Positions 44,269-53,135 of a stretch of 64,000 nt of DNA are shown piece after piece. How positions within the stretch are numbered: position 1 is the first letter of the stretch; each line of letters begins with the position of its first letter. Origin of the DNA: Fontibacterium sp040404065. GTDB lineage: Bacteria > Pseudomonadota > Alphaproteobacteria > Pelagibacterales > Pelagibacteraceae. Made by a program: the position numbers and the translations under genes. The DNA is taken from NCBI GenBank assembly GCA_040404065.1, contig JBBAJM010000001.1, one strand, 5' to 3'. The notes beneath the pieces are model-generated. The model did no database searches, was not told the origin of the DNA, and saw nothing but the letters and a program-made list of their open reading frames with translations.

Positions 44269-44999
44269 CTACTTAACATTCGGTTAAATTTTTTTAGAAC
44301 ATTAGCTATACCAAAAAATATTGACTCGGATATAAAAAAATGGCCAATATTTAATTCTACAATTTCATCTATCTGAAATATTTTTTTAGAAGTTTCATAG
44401 TTTAATCCATGACCAGCATGAATTCCTAAGCCTAAAATTTTTCCAAGTTTGGCTGAATTTTTAATTTTTAAAAACTCTTTTTTAGTATTTAGACTATTAT
44501 TTTCTCTATAATATTTACAATATTTTCCAGTATGTAGCTCAATATTATCTGCATCTAATTTTTTAGCTAAACGAACAACTTTTAAATCGGGTTCAATAAA
44601 TAAAGAAACTATTATATTGTTATTTTTTAAACGATGAATAATTTTTTTTAGATATTTTGTTTTATAATTTAAATTTAGTCCACCTTCAGTAGTTATTTCT
44701 TTTCTTTTTTCTGGAACAATACAAATGTATTTTGGTTTAAGTTTTAATGCAATTTTAAGCATCTCATCGGTTGCTGCCATTTCTAAATTTATTGGAATTT
44801 TAATTTTTTTTTTTAATTCTATTAAATCACGCTCTTGAATATGTCTTCGATCTTCCCTTAAATGAACTGTTATTGAGTTTGCTCCATTGCTTTGAGCTAT
44901 AATTGCAGCTCTTACCGGAGATGGGTAATTGTCACCTCTTGCATTTCTTACGGTTGCTACATGATCAATATTAAAACCTAATCTAATTTTTCTTTTCAT
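44265..44999 (-). CDS. pdxJ: Pyridoxine 5'-phosphate synthase
   Basis: A 244-residue TIM-barrel enzyme that closes the pyridine ring of vitamin B6 in the DXP-dependent route. LGFNIDHVATVRNARGDNYPSPVRAA, VHLREDRRHIQERDL and IHAGHGLNYETSKKI are conserved. It overlaps pyrE by one base and acpS by 4 nt. Confidence 0.96.
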   Translation of the reverse strand: MKRKIRLGFNIDHVATVRNARGDNYPSPVRAAIIAQSNGANSITVHLREDRRHIQERDLIELKKKIKIPINLEMAATDEMLKIALKLKPKYICIVPEKRKEITTEGGLNLNYKTKYLKKIIHRLKNNNIIVSLFIEPDLKVVRLAKKLDADNIELHTGKYCKYYRENNSLNTKKEFLKIKNSAKLGKILGLGIHAGHGLNYETSKKIFQIDEIVELNIGHFFISESIFFGIANVLKKFNRMLSR

Positions 45000-45583
45000 T
45001 AAACTAGATTTCTACTGCCTGGTTTTATTGCTGGAATTGATTTTAATTTATCTGGTAATTGATCCTCTCGATAAGTGGGAATGTTAAATGTAATTTGTGA
45101 TGCAATTTTTAAATTAATAACGCTTTGATTGTTTGATCTATCTACAATACAGGCAAATCCCACTACTTTACCTTTATGTTTTTTTATAACTTCAGCACAC
45201 TCCATACTCGATTTTCCAGTTGTTATAACATCTTCAACAATTAAAATTTTTGCACCTGGTTTTATTTCAAAACCACGTCTTAATTGAAATTCTCCCGAGA
45301 CCCTTTCTGTAAAGATTGAAGGCACTTTTAAATGTCTCGCAACTTCGTAGCCAACAATAATTCCACCCATTGCTGGCGCAACTACTAAATCAATCTTTTT
45401 AAAAATTTTTTTAATTTTTTGAGCAAGGGACTTGCAAATTAATTCTGACTGTTTTGGATGCATCAATAATTTTGCGCATTGTAAATACTGACCACTTCTT
45501 AAACCTGAAGATAAAATAAAATGCCCCTGTAACAACGCCTTAGTTTTTACAAAAATTTGTTTAGTTTTCTTTTCTGACAACAT
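44999..45583 (-). CDS. pyrE: Orotate phosphoribosyltransferase
   Basis: A 194-residue enzyme forming OMP from orotate and PRPP. GHFILSSGLRSGQYLQCAKLL, PAMGGIIVGYEVAR and the PRPP loop ILIVEDVITTGKSSMEC are seen. Its start lies inside the end of rsh (23 nt overlap). Works in the same pathway as pyrB near 62.4 kb. Confidence 0.95.
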   Translation of the reverse strand: MLSEKKTKQIFVKTKALLQGHFILSSGLRSGQYLQCAKLLMHPKQSELICKSLAQKIKKIFKKIDLVVAPAMGGIIVGYEVARHLKVPSIFTERVSGEFQLRRGFEIKPGAKILIVEDVITTGKSSMECAEVIKKHKGKVVGFACIVDRSNNQSVINLKIASQITFNIPTYREDQLPDKLKSIPAIKPGSRNLV

Positions 45584-47276
45584 TTGGTTTTCTGTTTCTA
45601 ATAATTTTAAAATTTATTCCTTGTTGTTTAATTTCTGAGATTAAATTAGTAAATTCTTTTAGATTTTTAATCTCTAAATCAAATATAAAACTTATAAAAT
45701 CATCTTTTTTATCAACTAATTCAACATTAGAAATGTTGCACTTATGTCTTCCTATCATTGTACAAACTTCTCCTAAAGTTCCAGCTTTATGACTTAAAAG
45801 AACCCATAAACTAGTGTCATAAGTTCTATCTTTTTTATCTGGCTGTCTCAAACTCCAATATCTTCTAACAGCGGCTCTTGCTTTTCCTGTCTTTGCAATT
45901 GTAGACCAATACATAGATGGAGAGGGTTTTGAAGATGTTATAATTTTAACTTCATCACCGTTACTAAGTATACTTTGCAGGGGAGATTCTTTTCCATTAA
46001 TTTCACAACCAATACATTTATCTCCGATTTCTGTGTGAACAGCATATGCAAAATCAATAGGAGTGGCGTTTGCTGGTAAACGGATAAGAGCTCCTTTAGG
46101 TGTAAAACAAAAAACCTGATCTTGAAATAACTGAAGCTTTGTATATTCAAAATCATGTTCTGGATTTTCACCACTCTCTAACATTTCAACCAAATCTTTT
46201 AGCCAGTTATAATCTTTAAGAGTATTCTCACTAACTTTTTCATTAGCTTTGTAATTCCAATGTGATGCAATACCTCTTTCTGCAAACTCATGCATTTCAT
46301 TAGTTCTTATTTGGATTTCTATCTTTTGTCTTTTGGGACCAATAACGGAAGTATGAATCGACTTATAGTGATTAGAATTTGGAACAGAAATATAATCTTT
46401 AAATCTTCCAGGTACCATTGACCACTCTGTATGAAAAATTCCTAATGCTCTGTAACAAAGGTCAATGTTATCAAGAATAACTCTGAAACCAACGATATCT
46501 GTGATTTGCTCTAAAGAAATTCTTTTATTTTGAATTTTTCTCCAAATAGAAAAAGGTTTTTTTTCTCTACCTGTAACCTTAGCTTTTATATTTTTTTCTT
46601 CTAATAATTTTATAATCTTCTTTGAAATATCAGCAAAAGTTATACCTAGACTTTCTTTATTCAAGGCTAAACGATCTGTAATTAATTTTCTAGCTTCTGG
46701 ATTTAAAACATTAAAAGCTAGATCTTCTAGTTCATCACGAAAATTATGCATCCCCATTCTTTCAGCTAATGGCGAATAAATTTCCATTGTCTCTTTAGCA
46801 ATTCTTAATCTTTTATTCGGATCAGTAATATTATTTATAGTTCTCATATTATGAAGTCTGTCAGCAAGTTTAACTAACAAAACTCTAATATCTTTTGATG
46901 TAGCTAAAATTAATTTTCTAAAATTTTCAGCAACAGAATATTCTTTTGATTTATCTTCTAATCTTGAGATTTTTGTAACGCCTTCTACTAGATCTGCTAT
47001 CTCTTTTCCAAATAATTTATTTACTTCATTATAAGTTGCCTCTGTATCCTCAATAGTGTCGTGCAACAAAGCAGTAGTAATAGTCGCGGTATCTACTTTT
47101 AAATCACATAAAATGGCAGCAACTGCAATGGGATGTGTAATATAAGGATCACCTGAATATCTTTTTTGATTTCTATGCGCATCGAAAGCAAAGTTGTAGG
47201 CTTTTTTAACAACATTTTCATCTATGTAACTATTGTAAATCTTAACTTTATCTAGAAGTTCTTGCTGATTTAGCAT
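45561..47276 (-). CDS. rsh: Bifunctional (p)ppGpp synthetase/hydrolase (RSH), shortened regulatory region
   Basis: A 571-residue RelA/SpoT homologue from the ATG at 47276 (a TTG two codons earlier is less likely). The HD hydrolase shows GDPYITHPIAVA, ALLHDTIEDTEAT and LVKLADRLHNMRT. The synthetase has VPGRFKDYISVPNSNHYKSIHTSV, with the RxKD motif of bifunctional enzymes. TGS (about 375-435) and ACT (about 495-570) domains follow. Only about 60 residues separate TGS from ACT, so the helical and zinc-finger region of full-length SpoT (about 700 residues) is missing. It sets the stringent response. Confidence 0.93.
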   Translation of the reverse strand: MLNQQELLDKVKIYNSYIDENVVKKAYNFAFDAHRNQKRYSGDPYITHPIAVAAILCDLKVDTATITTALLHDTIEDTEATYNEVNKLFGKEIADLVEGVTKISRLEDKSKEYSVAENFRKLILATSKDIRVLLVKLADRLHNMRTINNITDPNKRLRIAKETMEIYSPLAERMGMHNFRDELEDLAFNVLNPEARKLITDRLALNKESLGITFADISKKIIKLLEEKNIKAKVTGREKKPFSIWRKIQNKRISLEQITDIVGFRVILDNIDLCYRALGIFHTEWSMVPGRFKDYISVPNSNHYKSIHTSVIGPKRQKIEIQIRTNEMHEFAERGIASHWNYKANEKVSENTLKDYNWLKDLVEMLESGENPEHDFEYTKLQLFQDQVFCFTPKGALIRLPANATPIDFAYAVHTEIGDKCIGCEINGKESPLQSILSNGDEVKIITSSKPSPSMYWSTIAKTGKARAAVRRYWSLRQPDKKDRTYDTSLWVLLSHKAGTLGEVCTMIGRHKCNISNVELVDKKDDFISFIFDLEIKNLKEFTNLISEIKQQGINFKIIRNRKPNVVRKEN

Positions 47277-47297
47277 GAACAAAAATATATCAAAAAT

Positions 47298-47801
47298 TTA
47301 TATGATTGTAATACTCTTCTTAGATTCCAAGTCTAAATCTTCAATTAATTGATCAATTCTTTTTCCAGACAATGGACTTTTCCAATTTTTATCAATCTCA
47401 CTAATTGGATATAAAACAAAGCTTCTCTGTTCTAGTCGTGGATGAGGAATTTGAAGTGAAATTTTATTATTAGAAATATTTATGATTTCACCATTAAAAT
47501 CAACAATATCAATATCGCATGTTCTTGGAGCATTTAGCTGTTCACGTTTTCTTTCAAATTTTTTTTCTACTTCAAAAATATACTGCATTAACTTTTCTGC
47601 TGAAAAATTAGTTTTGATGGAAATAACGCTATTAATAAATTTAGGATCGGATTTATTTGGAACTGCAATACTTTCATACAAGCTAGATTTTTGTAATATT
47701 TGAATGTCAGTATTGTTAAAAAAATCATAACATTTTAATAAAGTCTCTCTACTGTTTCCATACTTAGATGGTAGATTTGATCCAAGAGAAAGAAAAATCA
47801 T
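47298..47801 (-). CDS. folK: 2-amino-4-hydroxy-6-hydroxymethyldihydropteridine pyrophosphokinase
   Basis: A 167-residue HPPK of folate synthesis. LSLGSNLPSKYGNSRETL, ERKREQLNAPRTCDIDIVDFNGE and the LQIPHPRLEQRSFVLYPISEI segment are family signatures with the metal Asp pair in DIDIVD. It lies 2 nt after smpB and before rsh. Confidence 0.95.
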   Translation of the reverse strand: MIFLSLGSNLPSKYGNSRETLLKCYDFFNNTDIQILQKSSLYESIAVPNKSDPKFINSVISIKTNFSAEKLMQYIFEVEKKFERKREQLNAPRTCDIDIVDFNGEIINISNNKISLQIPHPRLEQRSFVLYPISEIDKNWKSPLSGKRIDQLIEDLDLESKKSITII

Positions 47802-47803
47802 AA

Positions 47804-48271
47804 TTAACCGTTTCTAAAAACTCTTGATTTTTCTCTTTCCCAATCTTTGGTTTTTTTACTATGTCTTTTATCAAACTGTTTTTTTCCTTTAGCCACTGCA
47901 ATTTGTACTTTTGCAATGCCCTTGTGATTAAAATACATTTTAACAGGAACGACGGTCAAGCCATCCTGATTAATTTTTCCTAAGATTTTATTTATTTGTT
48001 TTTTGCTTAATAATAATTTTCTAAGTCTTCTTGGGTCATGATTGTTATAAGAAGACTGACTATATTCTGGAATATAAGAATTTTGCAAAAATAATTCACC
48101 ACCTGAATCAACGGCATAAGATTCTGCTATATTTCCTTTTCCTAAACGTAAAGATTTTACCTCGGAACCTAGCAAAACAATGCCTGCTTCTATTAATTCT
48201 AAAAGAAAATAATTAAAACTAGCTTTTCTATTATTTGCAACTACCTGATAATTGCCATCATCTTTTTTCAT
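47804..48271 (-). CDS. smpB: SsrA-binding protein SmpB
   Basis: A 155-residue tmRNA-binding protein for ribosome rescue. VVANNRKASFNYFLLE, GIVLLGSEVKSLR, GNIAESYAV, YIPEYSQSSYNNHDPRRLRKLLLSK and the tail KGKKQFDKRHSKKTKDWEREK are all present. No tmRNA gene was found in this window. It lies 3 nt after dapA. Confidence 0.97.
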   Translation of the reverse strand: MKKDDGNYQVVANNRKASFNYFLLELIEAGIVLLGSEVKSLRLGKGNIAESYAVDSGGELFLQNSYIPEYSQSSYNNHDPRRLRKLLLSKKQINKILGKINQDGLTVVPVKMYFNHKGIAKVQIAVAKGKKQFDKRHSKKTKDWEREKSRVFRNG

Positions 48272-48274
48272 TAA

Positions 48275-49159
48275 TTAAATTAATGAAAGTTTTTTTAATA
48301 GCGTTTTAATTCTGATTTGGTTTTTTTTAGTAATTGTAACCATTGGCAGGCGTAAATCTTGCGTACATAATTTTAATAAACTCACCGCATATTTAACTGG
48401 CGCTGGATTTGTCTCGATAAACATTAAATTATGCAATGGTTGTAAAATTTTATTAATTTCTTTAGCTCTTTGAAGAATAAGTTTGTCAGTTTTGTAATCT
48501 AATAAAGTTTGCATTTCAGAACAAAGTCTAGGAGCAACGTTTGCTGTAACAGAAATACACCCTACCCCTCCTCTTAATTTAAACTCAAAAGCATTTGAGT
48601 CTTCTCCTGTAAATTGAATAAAATCTTTTCCCATTTTTTTTCTCTGCTGAACAACTCTATTTAAATCTCCTGTTGCATCTTTAACTCCTACAATGTTTTT
48701 AAGTTCAAATAAGCGAGCCATTGTGTCTACGCTCATATCAATAACTGAACGACCTGGAATATTGTAAATAAAAATTGGTATACCGCAGTTGTTATTAATA
48801 GCTTTGTAATGCTGATAAAGCCCCTCTTGCGTTGGCTTGTTGTAATAAGGAGTAACAACCAAAGCTGCTTGAGCTCCAGCTTTTTCAGCAAACTTAGTAA
48901 GTTGGATTGCCTCTTCTGTTGAATTTGATCCTGTGCCTGCCATAACAGGAATTTTTTCTTTAGATTCTCTTACGGCAATTTTAATTATCTCTCTGTGTTC
49001 AGCATGACTTAAGGTCGGAGATTCTCCAGTTGTCCCACCGGGTACTATTCCATTAGTACCATTTTCAATCTGGTGATTAATTAATCTGGCAAACGCGTTT
49101 TGGTCTAATCGCTTGTTCTTAAATGGAGTAATTAGAGCAGTAAATGATCCTTTAAACAT
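48275..49159 (-). CDS. dapA: 4-hydroxy-tetrahydrodipicolinate synthase
   Basis: A 294-residue TIM-barrel aldolase, first step of lysine/diaminopimelate synthesis. GTTGESPTLSHAEH, VTPYYNKPTQEGLYQHY, IYNIPGRSVIDM and the Schiff-base lysine in IVGVKDATGDL are seen. First gene of the dapA-smpB-folK-rsh-pyrE-pdxJ... minus-strand series; divergent from slt. Confidence 0.97.
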   Translation of the reverse strand: MFKGSFTALITPFKNKRLDQNAFARLINHQIENGTNGIVPGGTTGESPTLSHAEHREIIKIAVRESKEKIPVMAGTGSNSTEEAIQLTKFAEKAGAQAALVVTPYYNKPTQEGLYQHYKAINNNCGIPIFIYNIPGRSVIDMSVDTMARLFELKNIVGVKDATGDLNRVVQQRKKMGKDFIQFTGEDSNAFEFKLRGGVGCISVTANVAPRLCSEMQTLLDYKTDKLILQRAKEINKILQPLHNLMFIETNPAPVKYAVSLLKLCTQDLRLPMVTITKKNQIRIKTLLKKLSLI

Positions 49160-49220
49160 CGTATAAATATCTATAAAAATACGTTTTTATAATACACTAT
49201 TTTTTAAATAATAAAATTAA

Positions 49221-51617
49221 ATGAAATTTAAATTTGTTATAATTATTAATCTATTCATATTACTGAATACTACATTTTTTGCTTATGCAAAAAATATACC
49301 TCCTAAATTAAAGCCACAAAAATTTATTGATATTGCGGCTTACACTGACAAATCCAAAGCATCAAAATTCTTACAAGATCTTGTAAAAGGAAAGAAAAAA
49401 GAACAAATAATTGTAAAAGCTAAAGAAGAAGAAACTGCAGAAGAAAGTACAGTTGAAAACCAAGAAGTAAAAAGAGAAACACAAAATAAAAAGTACATTG
49501 AAAAGAAAACTGAACCTTCAAAAACTAAGGATGTAAAAGAAAGTCAAAAAAAAGATCTACCTAAAAAAGATACCCAAGCACCTAAAAAAGAGACTCAAGC
49601 ACCTATAAAAGATACTCAAGCAAAGACTGAGACTAATAAAGAAATTACTCCTAAAATGAAACCACGTGATTTTAAAACGTGGACTCCAGAACAAAAAGGT
49701 CCTCTAGAGACTAAAACTTTGAGCGAAAAAGACTTTGAGTTAGCAAAAGTTTCATTTGATTATGTCGATAAAAAACAATGGAAACTTGCCTTATCAGATG
49801 CCCAAAAAATACAAGACAAGTCGATATATACACTTGTCAACTGGATGTACTTAATAGAACCACAAAGCGGTGCTAGTTTTAGTGAATACTCATCATTTAT
49901 AAAAAATCATAAAGATTGGCCAAGAATTAATAGATTAAAATATTTAGCAGAACATAAAATTAACTTTGATAACAATTCTCCTTCGTCAATAATTGAATAC
50001 TTTTCAAATAACCCGCCTTTAAGTGGATTTGGTAGGCTAAGATTAGCTGAAGCTTTCTTAGAGAATAACCAAGCTGATAGAGCGCGCACTTTAGTAAAAG
50101 ACGGATTCCGTGATGCTGAATTAAGTAAAAATGATTTAAAATATTTTTCTAAAATATTTAAAAAATTCTTAACTCATTCTGACTATATTTTAAGAGCAGA
50201 TTATTTTGCGTATGAAACTAAATATAAAGACTTAAAAGATACTATCGACTACCTAAATCCTGATTATCAAAAATTATATAATGCAAGAGCAGCACTTTTT
50301 ACCAAAAGATCTGCTGACAATTTGATTGCTCAAATTCCTCAAAATTTAAAAGATGATCCTGGGCTAAGCTATGACAGAATAAAATGGAGAAGAAAAAAAG
50401 CTAAATTCTCAGAAGCTCTTTCGATGATAAATCAAAGCGCTTCAGATTCTTTAATGAGAAATCAGTATCTTGCAAAAGAGCGTATATCTGTTGCTAGAGA
50501 CAAGATTCAGGACAAGGAATATAAGTTAGCTTACGAAATTCTGAAAGATCATAGATTAAGTGAAGGCTATGATTATGCTGAAATTGAATGGCATCTTGGT
50601 TGGCTTGCTAGTAGTTTTCTTAATCAGCAAGATATTGCGATTAATCATTTCTTAAAAATGAATGCTGCTGTTTCCTATCCCGTCTCTAAAGCAAGAGCGG
50701 CTTACTGGCTTGGAAGAACTTATAAAAAATTAGGACAGTCATCCCAAGCTAACAGTTGGTTTAGAGCAGGTTCTCAATATGGAACAACCTTTTATGGTCA
50801 GCTTTCACATAGAGAGTTGGGAGATAAAAATTTTTCGATAAATAATAATTTTAGATTTAATGACGGTCGATACGAAGAGTTCAAGAAAAATAATCCAATG
50901 GCAAGATCAGTTATTATTTTAAAAGAACTAAATAGAACTAGATACGCAAAAGATATCTTAAAACATCTTGGTGATGTTGAGCAAAATAGAACAGCGGAAG
51001 AAATTTCAATGGCAGGAGTATTGGCTCAAGAAATTGAAAGACTAGATTTTGCAATACAAATAGCAAAAAGTGCATCTTATAAAAATTTAAGTTTACTAGA
51101 AATTAGTTATCCTAGAATTGAAGTTCCAAAACAAATTAAAAATCAAAAAATTTTAGACAGTTCAGTTATCTTATCTTTGATAAGACAAGAAAGTGAATTT
51201 GATACTTCTGCAAATAGTAAAGTTGGGGCTAAAGGATTAATGCAAATCATGCCTGCAACCGCAAGATTATTAAGCAAAGTAACTAGTGTAGATTTTTCTA
51301 GAGAAAAATTAACTAGAGACAAAGATTACAATCTGGCACTTGGCTCTTATTTTATTTCTAACCTTGAAAATGATTTTGGTTCTCATTACTTGGCGTTCGC
51401 AGCTTACAATGCGGGACCACATCGCGTAGAGAAATGGTTAAAAAAATATGGTGATCCCAGAAAAAAACAAATAGATCCTATAGATTTTATTGAACTTATA
51501 CCATTTCAAGAGACAAGAAATTATGTTCAGAGAGTAAGTGAAAATATTAATGTCTATGAGTATTTAAATAACCCATCAAATGCCATTAACAGAATAGATC
51601 ACATATTATTTCGTTAA
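49221..51617 (+). CDS. slt: Soluble lytic murein transglycosylase (Slt type)
   Basis: A 798-residue periplasmic protein: signal peptide (about 1-23), a Lys/Glu/Thr/Gln-rich low-complexity stretch (about 45-165) with three 7-residue repeats, a long alpha-helical superhelix (about 170-620) and a C-terminal SLT domain. The catalytic Glu is E657 in SLIRQESEFDTSANSKVGAKGLMQIMP, and AFAAYNAGPHRVEKWL is the distal motif. It cleaves peptidoglycan glycan strands exolytically. The charged low-complexity insert is not part of E. coli Slt70. Divergent from dapA; its end overlaps the next gene by 4 nt, tail to tail. Confidence 0.93.
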   Translation: MKFKFVIIINLFILLNTTFFAYAKNIPPKLKPQKFIDIAAYTDKSKASKFLQDLVKGKKKEQIIVKAKEEETAEESTVENQEVKRETQNKKYIEKKTEPSKTKDVKESQKKDLPKKDTQAPKKETQAPIKDTQAKTETNKEITPKMKPRDFKTWTPEQKGPLETKTLSEKDFELAKVSFDYVDKKQWKLALSDAQKIQDKSIYTLVNWMYLIEPQSGASFSEYSSFIKNHKDWPRINRLKYLAEHKINFDNNSPSSIIEYFSNNPPLSGFGRLRLAEAFLENNQADRARTLVKDGFRDAELSKNDLKYFSKIFKKFLTHSDYILRADYFAYETKYKDLKDTIDYLNPDYQKLYNARAALFTKRSADNLIAQIPQNLKDDPGLSYDRIKWRRKKAKFSEALSMINQSASDSLMRNQYLAKERISVARDKIQDKEYKLAYEILKDHRLSEGYDYAEIEWHLGWLASSFLNQQDIAINHFLKMNAAVSYPVSKARAAYWLGRTYKKLGQSSQANSWFRAGSQYGTTFYGQLSHRELGDKNFSINNNFRFNDGRYEEFKKNNPMARSVIILKELNRTRYAKDILKHLGDVEQNRTAEEISMAGVLAQEIERLDFAIQIAKSASYKNLSLLEISYPRIEVPKQIKNQKILDSSVILSLIRQESEFDTSANSKVGAKGLMQIMPATARLLSKVTSVDFSREKLTRDKDYNLALGSYFISNLENDFGSHYLAFAAYNAGPHRVEKWLKKYGDPRKKQIDPIDFIELIPFQETRNYVQRVSENINVYEYLNNPSNAINRIDHILFR
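49566..49628 (+). repeat. 21-bp tandem repeat, three copies, inside slt
   Basis: Three imperfect copies of a 21-bp unit at 49566-49586, 49587-49607 and 49608-49628 encode KDTQAPK, KETQAPI and KDTQAKT. The period is a multiple of three, so changes in copy number would keep the frame. Confidence 0.75.
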
Positions 51618-52357
51618 TTTTTAATTTCTTTATAAGAATAAGATAGAGCCGCAAAAACTACAGCATAATTTAAGTAAGAAATAAAAAAAGATATAAAATC
51701 AAAAAAAGGTTTAAAAAATTTATAAAATTCTTGAGAACTTTCTAAAAAATATATTTGAATAGAAAGAATAATATAGGTCGGAAGTAAAAATGCTAAAGTA
51801 ATAATTATAAATACCAAAAATAATTTTGCTGCAACTACATTTGATTTTTTTTTTCCTATTATATTAACAGAACTATTCAAAAATATTTGAGGTAAATTTA
51901 TAATAACTTTAAATGATAAAAAAACAGTAATTAACAATACTGGTAATAAATATTTAGTATCAACTCCTAGAAGAACAAGAATGTTATTCTTATCTAAATA
52001 AATTTTTAATAAAGCAGGACTTAAAGCAAAAGTAGAAATTAAAGTACTATAAAATAAGTATTTAATATTAACTAAATCAAAAATTATAAACAAAGGATTT
52101 TTGATGTTTTGATTAAGTAAAATATTTCTATGAACCTTATATGCAATAGTGCTTATTATTAAACCCATTAATGTAAAAAAAATAAAAAAAGTAAATTTAG
52201 TTGCAATATTTTCTAAAGATAAAAAATATAGTCCATTAAAAATTAAAGTTAATAAAAATACTGTAAAGAAACTTTCTTTAATTATTTTTGTAAAATCTTG
52301 AAAAATATAAGTAAATGATTTTACAATTATTTCATTAATAGTTATGTCGTCCTTCAT
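51614..52357 (-). CDS. Integral membrane protein of unknown function
   Basis: A 247-residue protein with about six predicted transmembrane helices (near residues 27-48, 52-70, 95-115, 128-150, 175-200, 215-240). The N-terminal 25 residues are amphipathic and probably cytoplasmic. I recognise no family motif. The gene starts 6 nt after the CCA of tRNA-Ser(GCU), with no visible Shine-Dalgarno site, and converges with slt (4 nt overlap). The high Ile/Leu/Phe content and lack of conserved polar motifs make a function guess unsafe. Confidence 0.75.
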   Translation of the reverse strand: MKDDITINEIIVKSFTYIFQDFTKIIKESFFTVFLLTLIFNGLYFLSLENIATKFTFFIFFTLMGLIISTIAYKVHRNILLNQNIKNPLFIIFDLVNIKYLFYSTLISTFALSPALLKIYLDKNNILVLLGVDTKYLLPVLLITVFLSFKVIINLPQIFLNSSVNIIGKKKSNVVAAKLFLVFIIITLAFLLPTYIILSIQIYFLESSQEFYKFFKPFFDFISFFISYLNYAVVFAALSYSYKEIKN

Positions 52358-52363
52358 ATATAT

Positions 52364-52457
52364 TGGCGGAGAGGGGGGGATTCGAACCCCCGATACGACT
52401 TTTCAATCGTATAACGGTTTAGCAAACCGCCGCCTTCAGCCTCTCGGCCACCTCTCC
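52364..52457 (-). tRNA. tRNA-Ser (anticodon GCU)
   Basis: The minus strand starts GGAGAGG (52457-52451), pairs with CCTCTCC (52374-52368), discriminator G, encoded CCA (52366-52364). The anticodon loop in GCGGTTTGCTAAACCGT gives GCT. A long variable arm (TATACGATTGAAAAGTCGTA) confirms a class II serine tRNA; T arm GGTTCGAATCC. The next same-strand gene starts 6 nt downstream. Confidence 0.96.
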
Positions 52458-52462
52458 TTATT

Positions 52463-52484
52463 GCTTAAAGTCAATTATTTAAGC
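52463..52484. repeat. 7-bp inverted repeat upstream of tRNA-Ser(GCU)
   Basis: GCTTAAA (52463-52469) and TTTAAGC (52478-52484) are exact reverse complements around the 8-nt centre GTCAATTA. It lies 5 nt upstream of the tRNA 5' end, where the -10 box and start point would be. Role unknown; the arms are AT-rich and could be chance. Confidence 0.3.
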
Positions 52485-52561
52485 CATTAATTTTATATTA
52501 CAAGTTTAACTATGATGAAAAAAGTTGAATAATCATTTGAATAACACTAATAACCACAATT

Positions 52562-52786
52562 ATGAAAAAAATAATAACTCTACTTGCAGTAATACTATTC
52601 AGTCAAAACTTAGCTTTTGCTCAGAATGCAGAAATTAAAAAATCAGCTAAATCTGGAATTTGCTATAGCGCAGACTCAAAATCTTACAAAAAATTAAAAG
52701 ATTTTACTCCATATAAAACTATGGATGAGTGCGTAGCGGCTGGTGGAAAATTACCAAAAGCAGCAGCAAAGAAAAAAGCAGCTTAA
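52562..52786 (+). CDS. Small secreted protein of unknown function
   Basis: A 74-residue protein. Residues 1-20 form a clear signal peptide (cleavage after AFA). The mature part contains GICYSADSKSYKKLKDFTPYKTMDECVAAGGKLPK and ends in an Ala/Lys tail. The pattern GxC(Y/H)-SxSYxxxKxFxPYxxxxECxxxGGxxP recalls a short motif I know from the ends of some secreted or nuclease-associated proteins; two cysteines could form a disulfide. Function unknown. The SMR exporter gene starts 18 nt downstream. Confidence 0.75.
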   Translation: MKKIITLLAVILFSQNLAFAQNAEIKKSAKSGICYSADSKSYKKLKDFTPYKTMDECVAAGGKLPKAAAKKKAA

Positions 52787-52804
52787 TCAAAGATTAAAAT
52801 TTAA

Positions 52805-53128
52805 GTGAATTCAATTCATTGGATTTATCTTATCGCAGCTGGTTTCTTTGAAATAGGCTGGCCACTAGGTCTTAAATTAGCATCTATTGCTTCTTTTAAA
52901 ATATTAGGACCAATAATTTCCTTCATCTCAATGGCAATAAGCGGAATATTATTATGGTTATCTTTGAAAGGCATATCTATCGGAACAGCTTATGCTGTGT
53001 GGACTGGAATTGGTACTGCCGGAACTTTTATTATTGGCGTTCTATTCTTTGATGACCCCTCTATTTTTCTAAGATGGGCAGGTGTTTCATTAATAATTCT
53101 TGGGGTAGTATTTCTTAAAGCTGCCTAA
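52805..53128 (+). CDS. SMR-family exporter, SugE/Gdx-like
   Basis: A 107-residue membrane protein with four helices and a GTG start. Helix 1 carries the essential Glu in IAAGFFEIGWPLGLK; later LKGISIGTAYAVWTGIGTAGTFIIGVLFFDDP and the last helix follow the SugE/Gdx (guanidinium exporter) pattern, not the EmrE pattern. The W-P-L-G-L-K after the Glu differs from the usual WAVGLK. No guanidine riboswitch is visible in the short upstream gap. Substrate is inferred from family only. Confidence 0.87.
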   Translation: MNSIHWIYLIAAGFFEIGWPLGLKLASIASFKILGPIISFISMAISGILLWLSLKGISIGTAYAVWTGIGTAGTFIIGVLFFDDPSIFLRWAGVSLIILGVVFLKAA

Positions 53129-53135
53129 TATTGTT

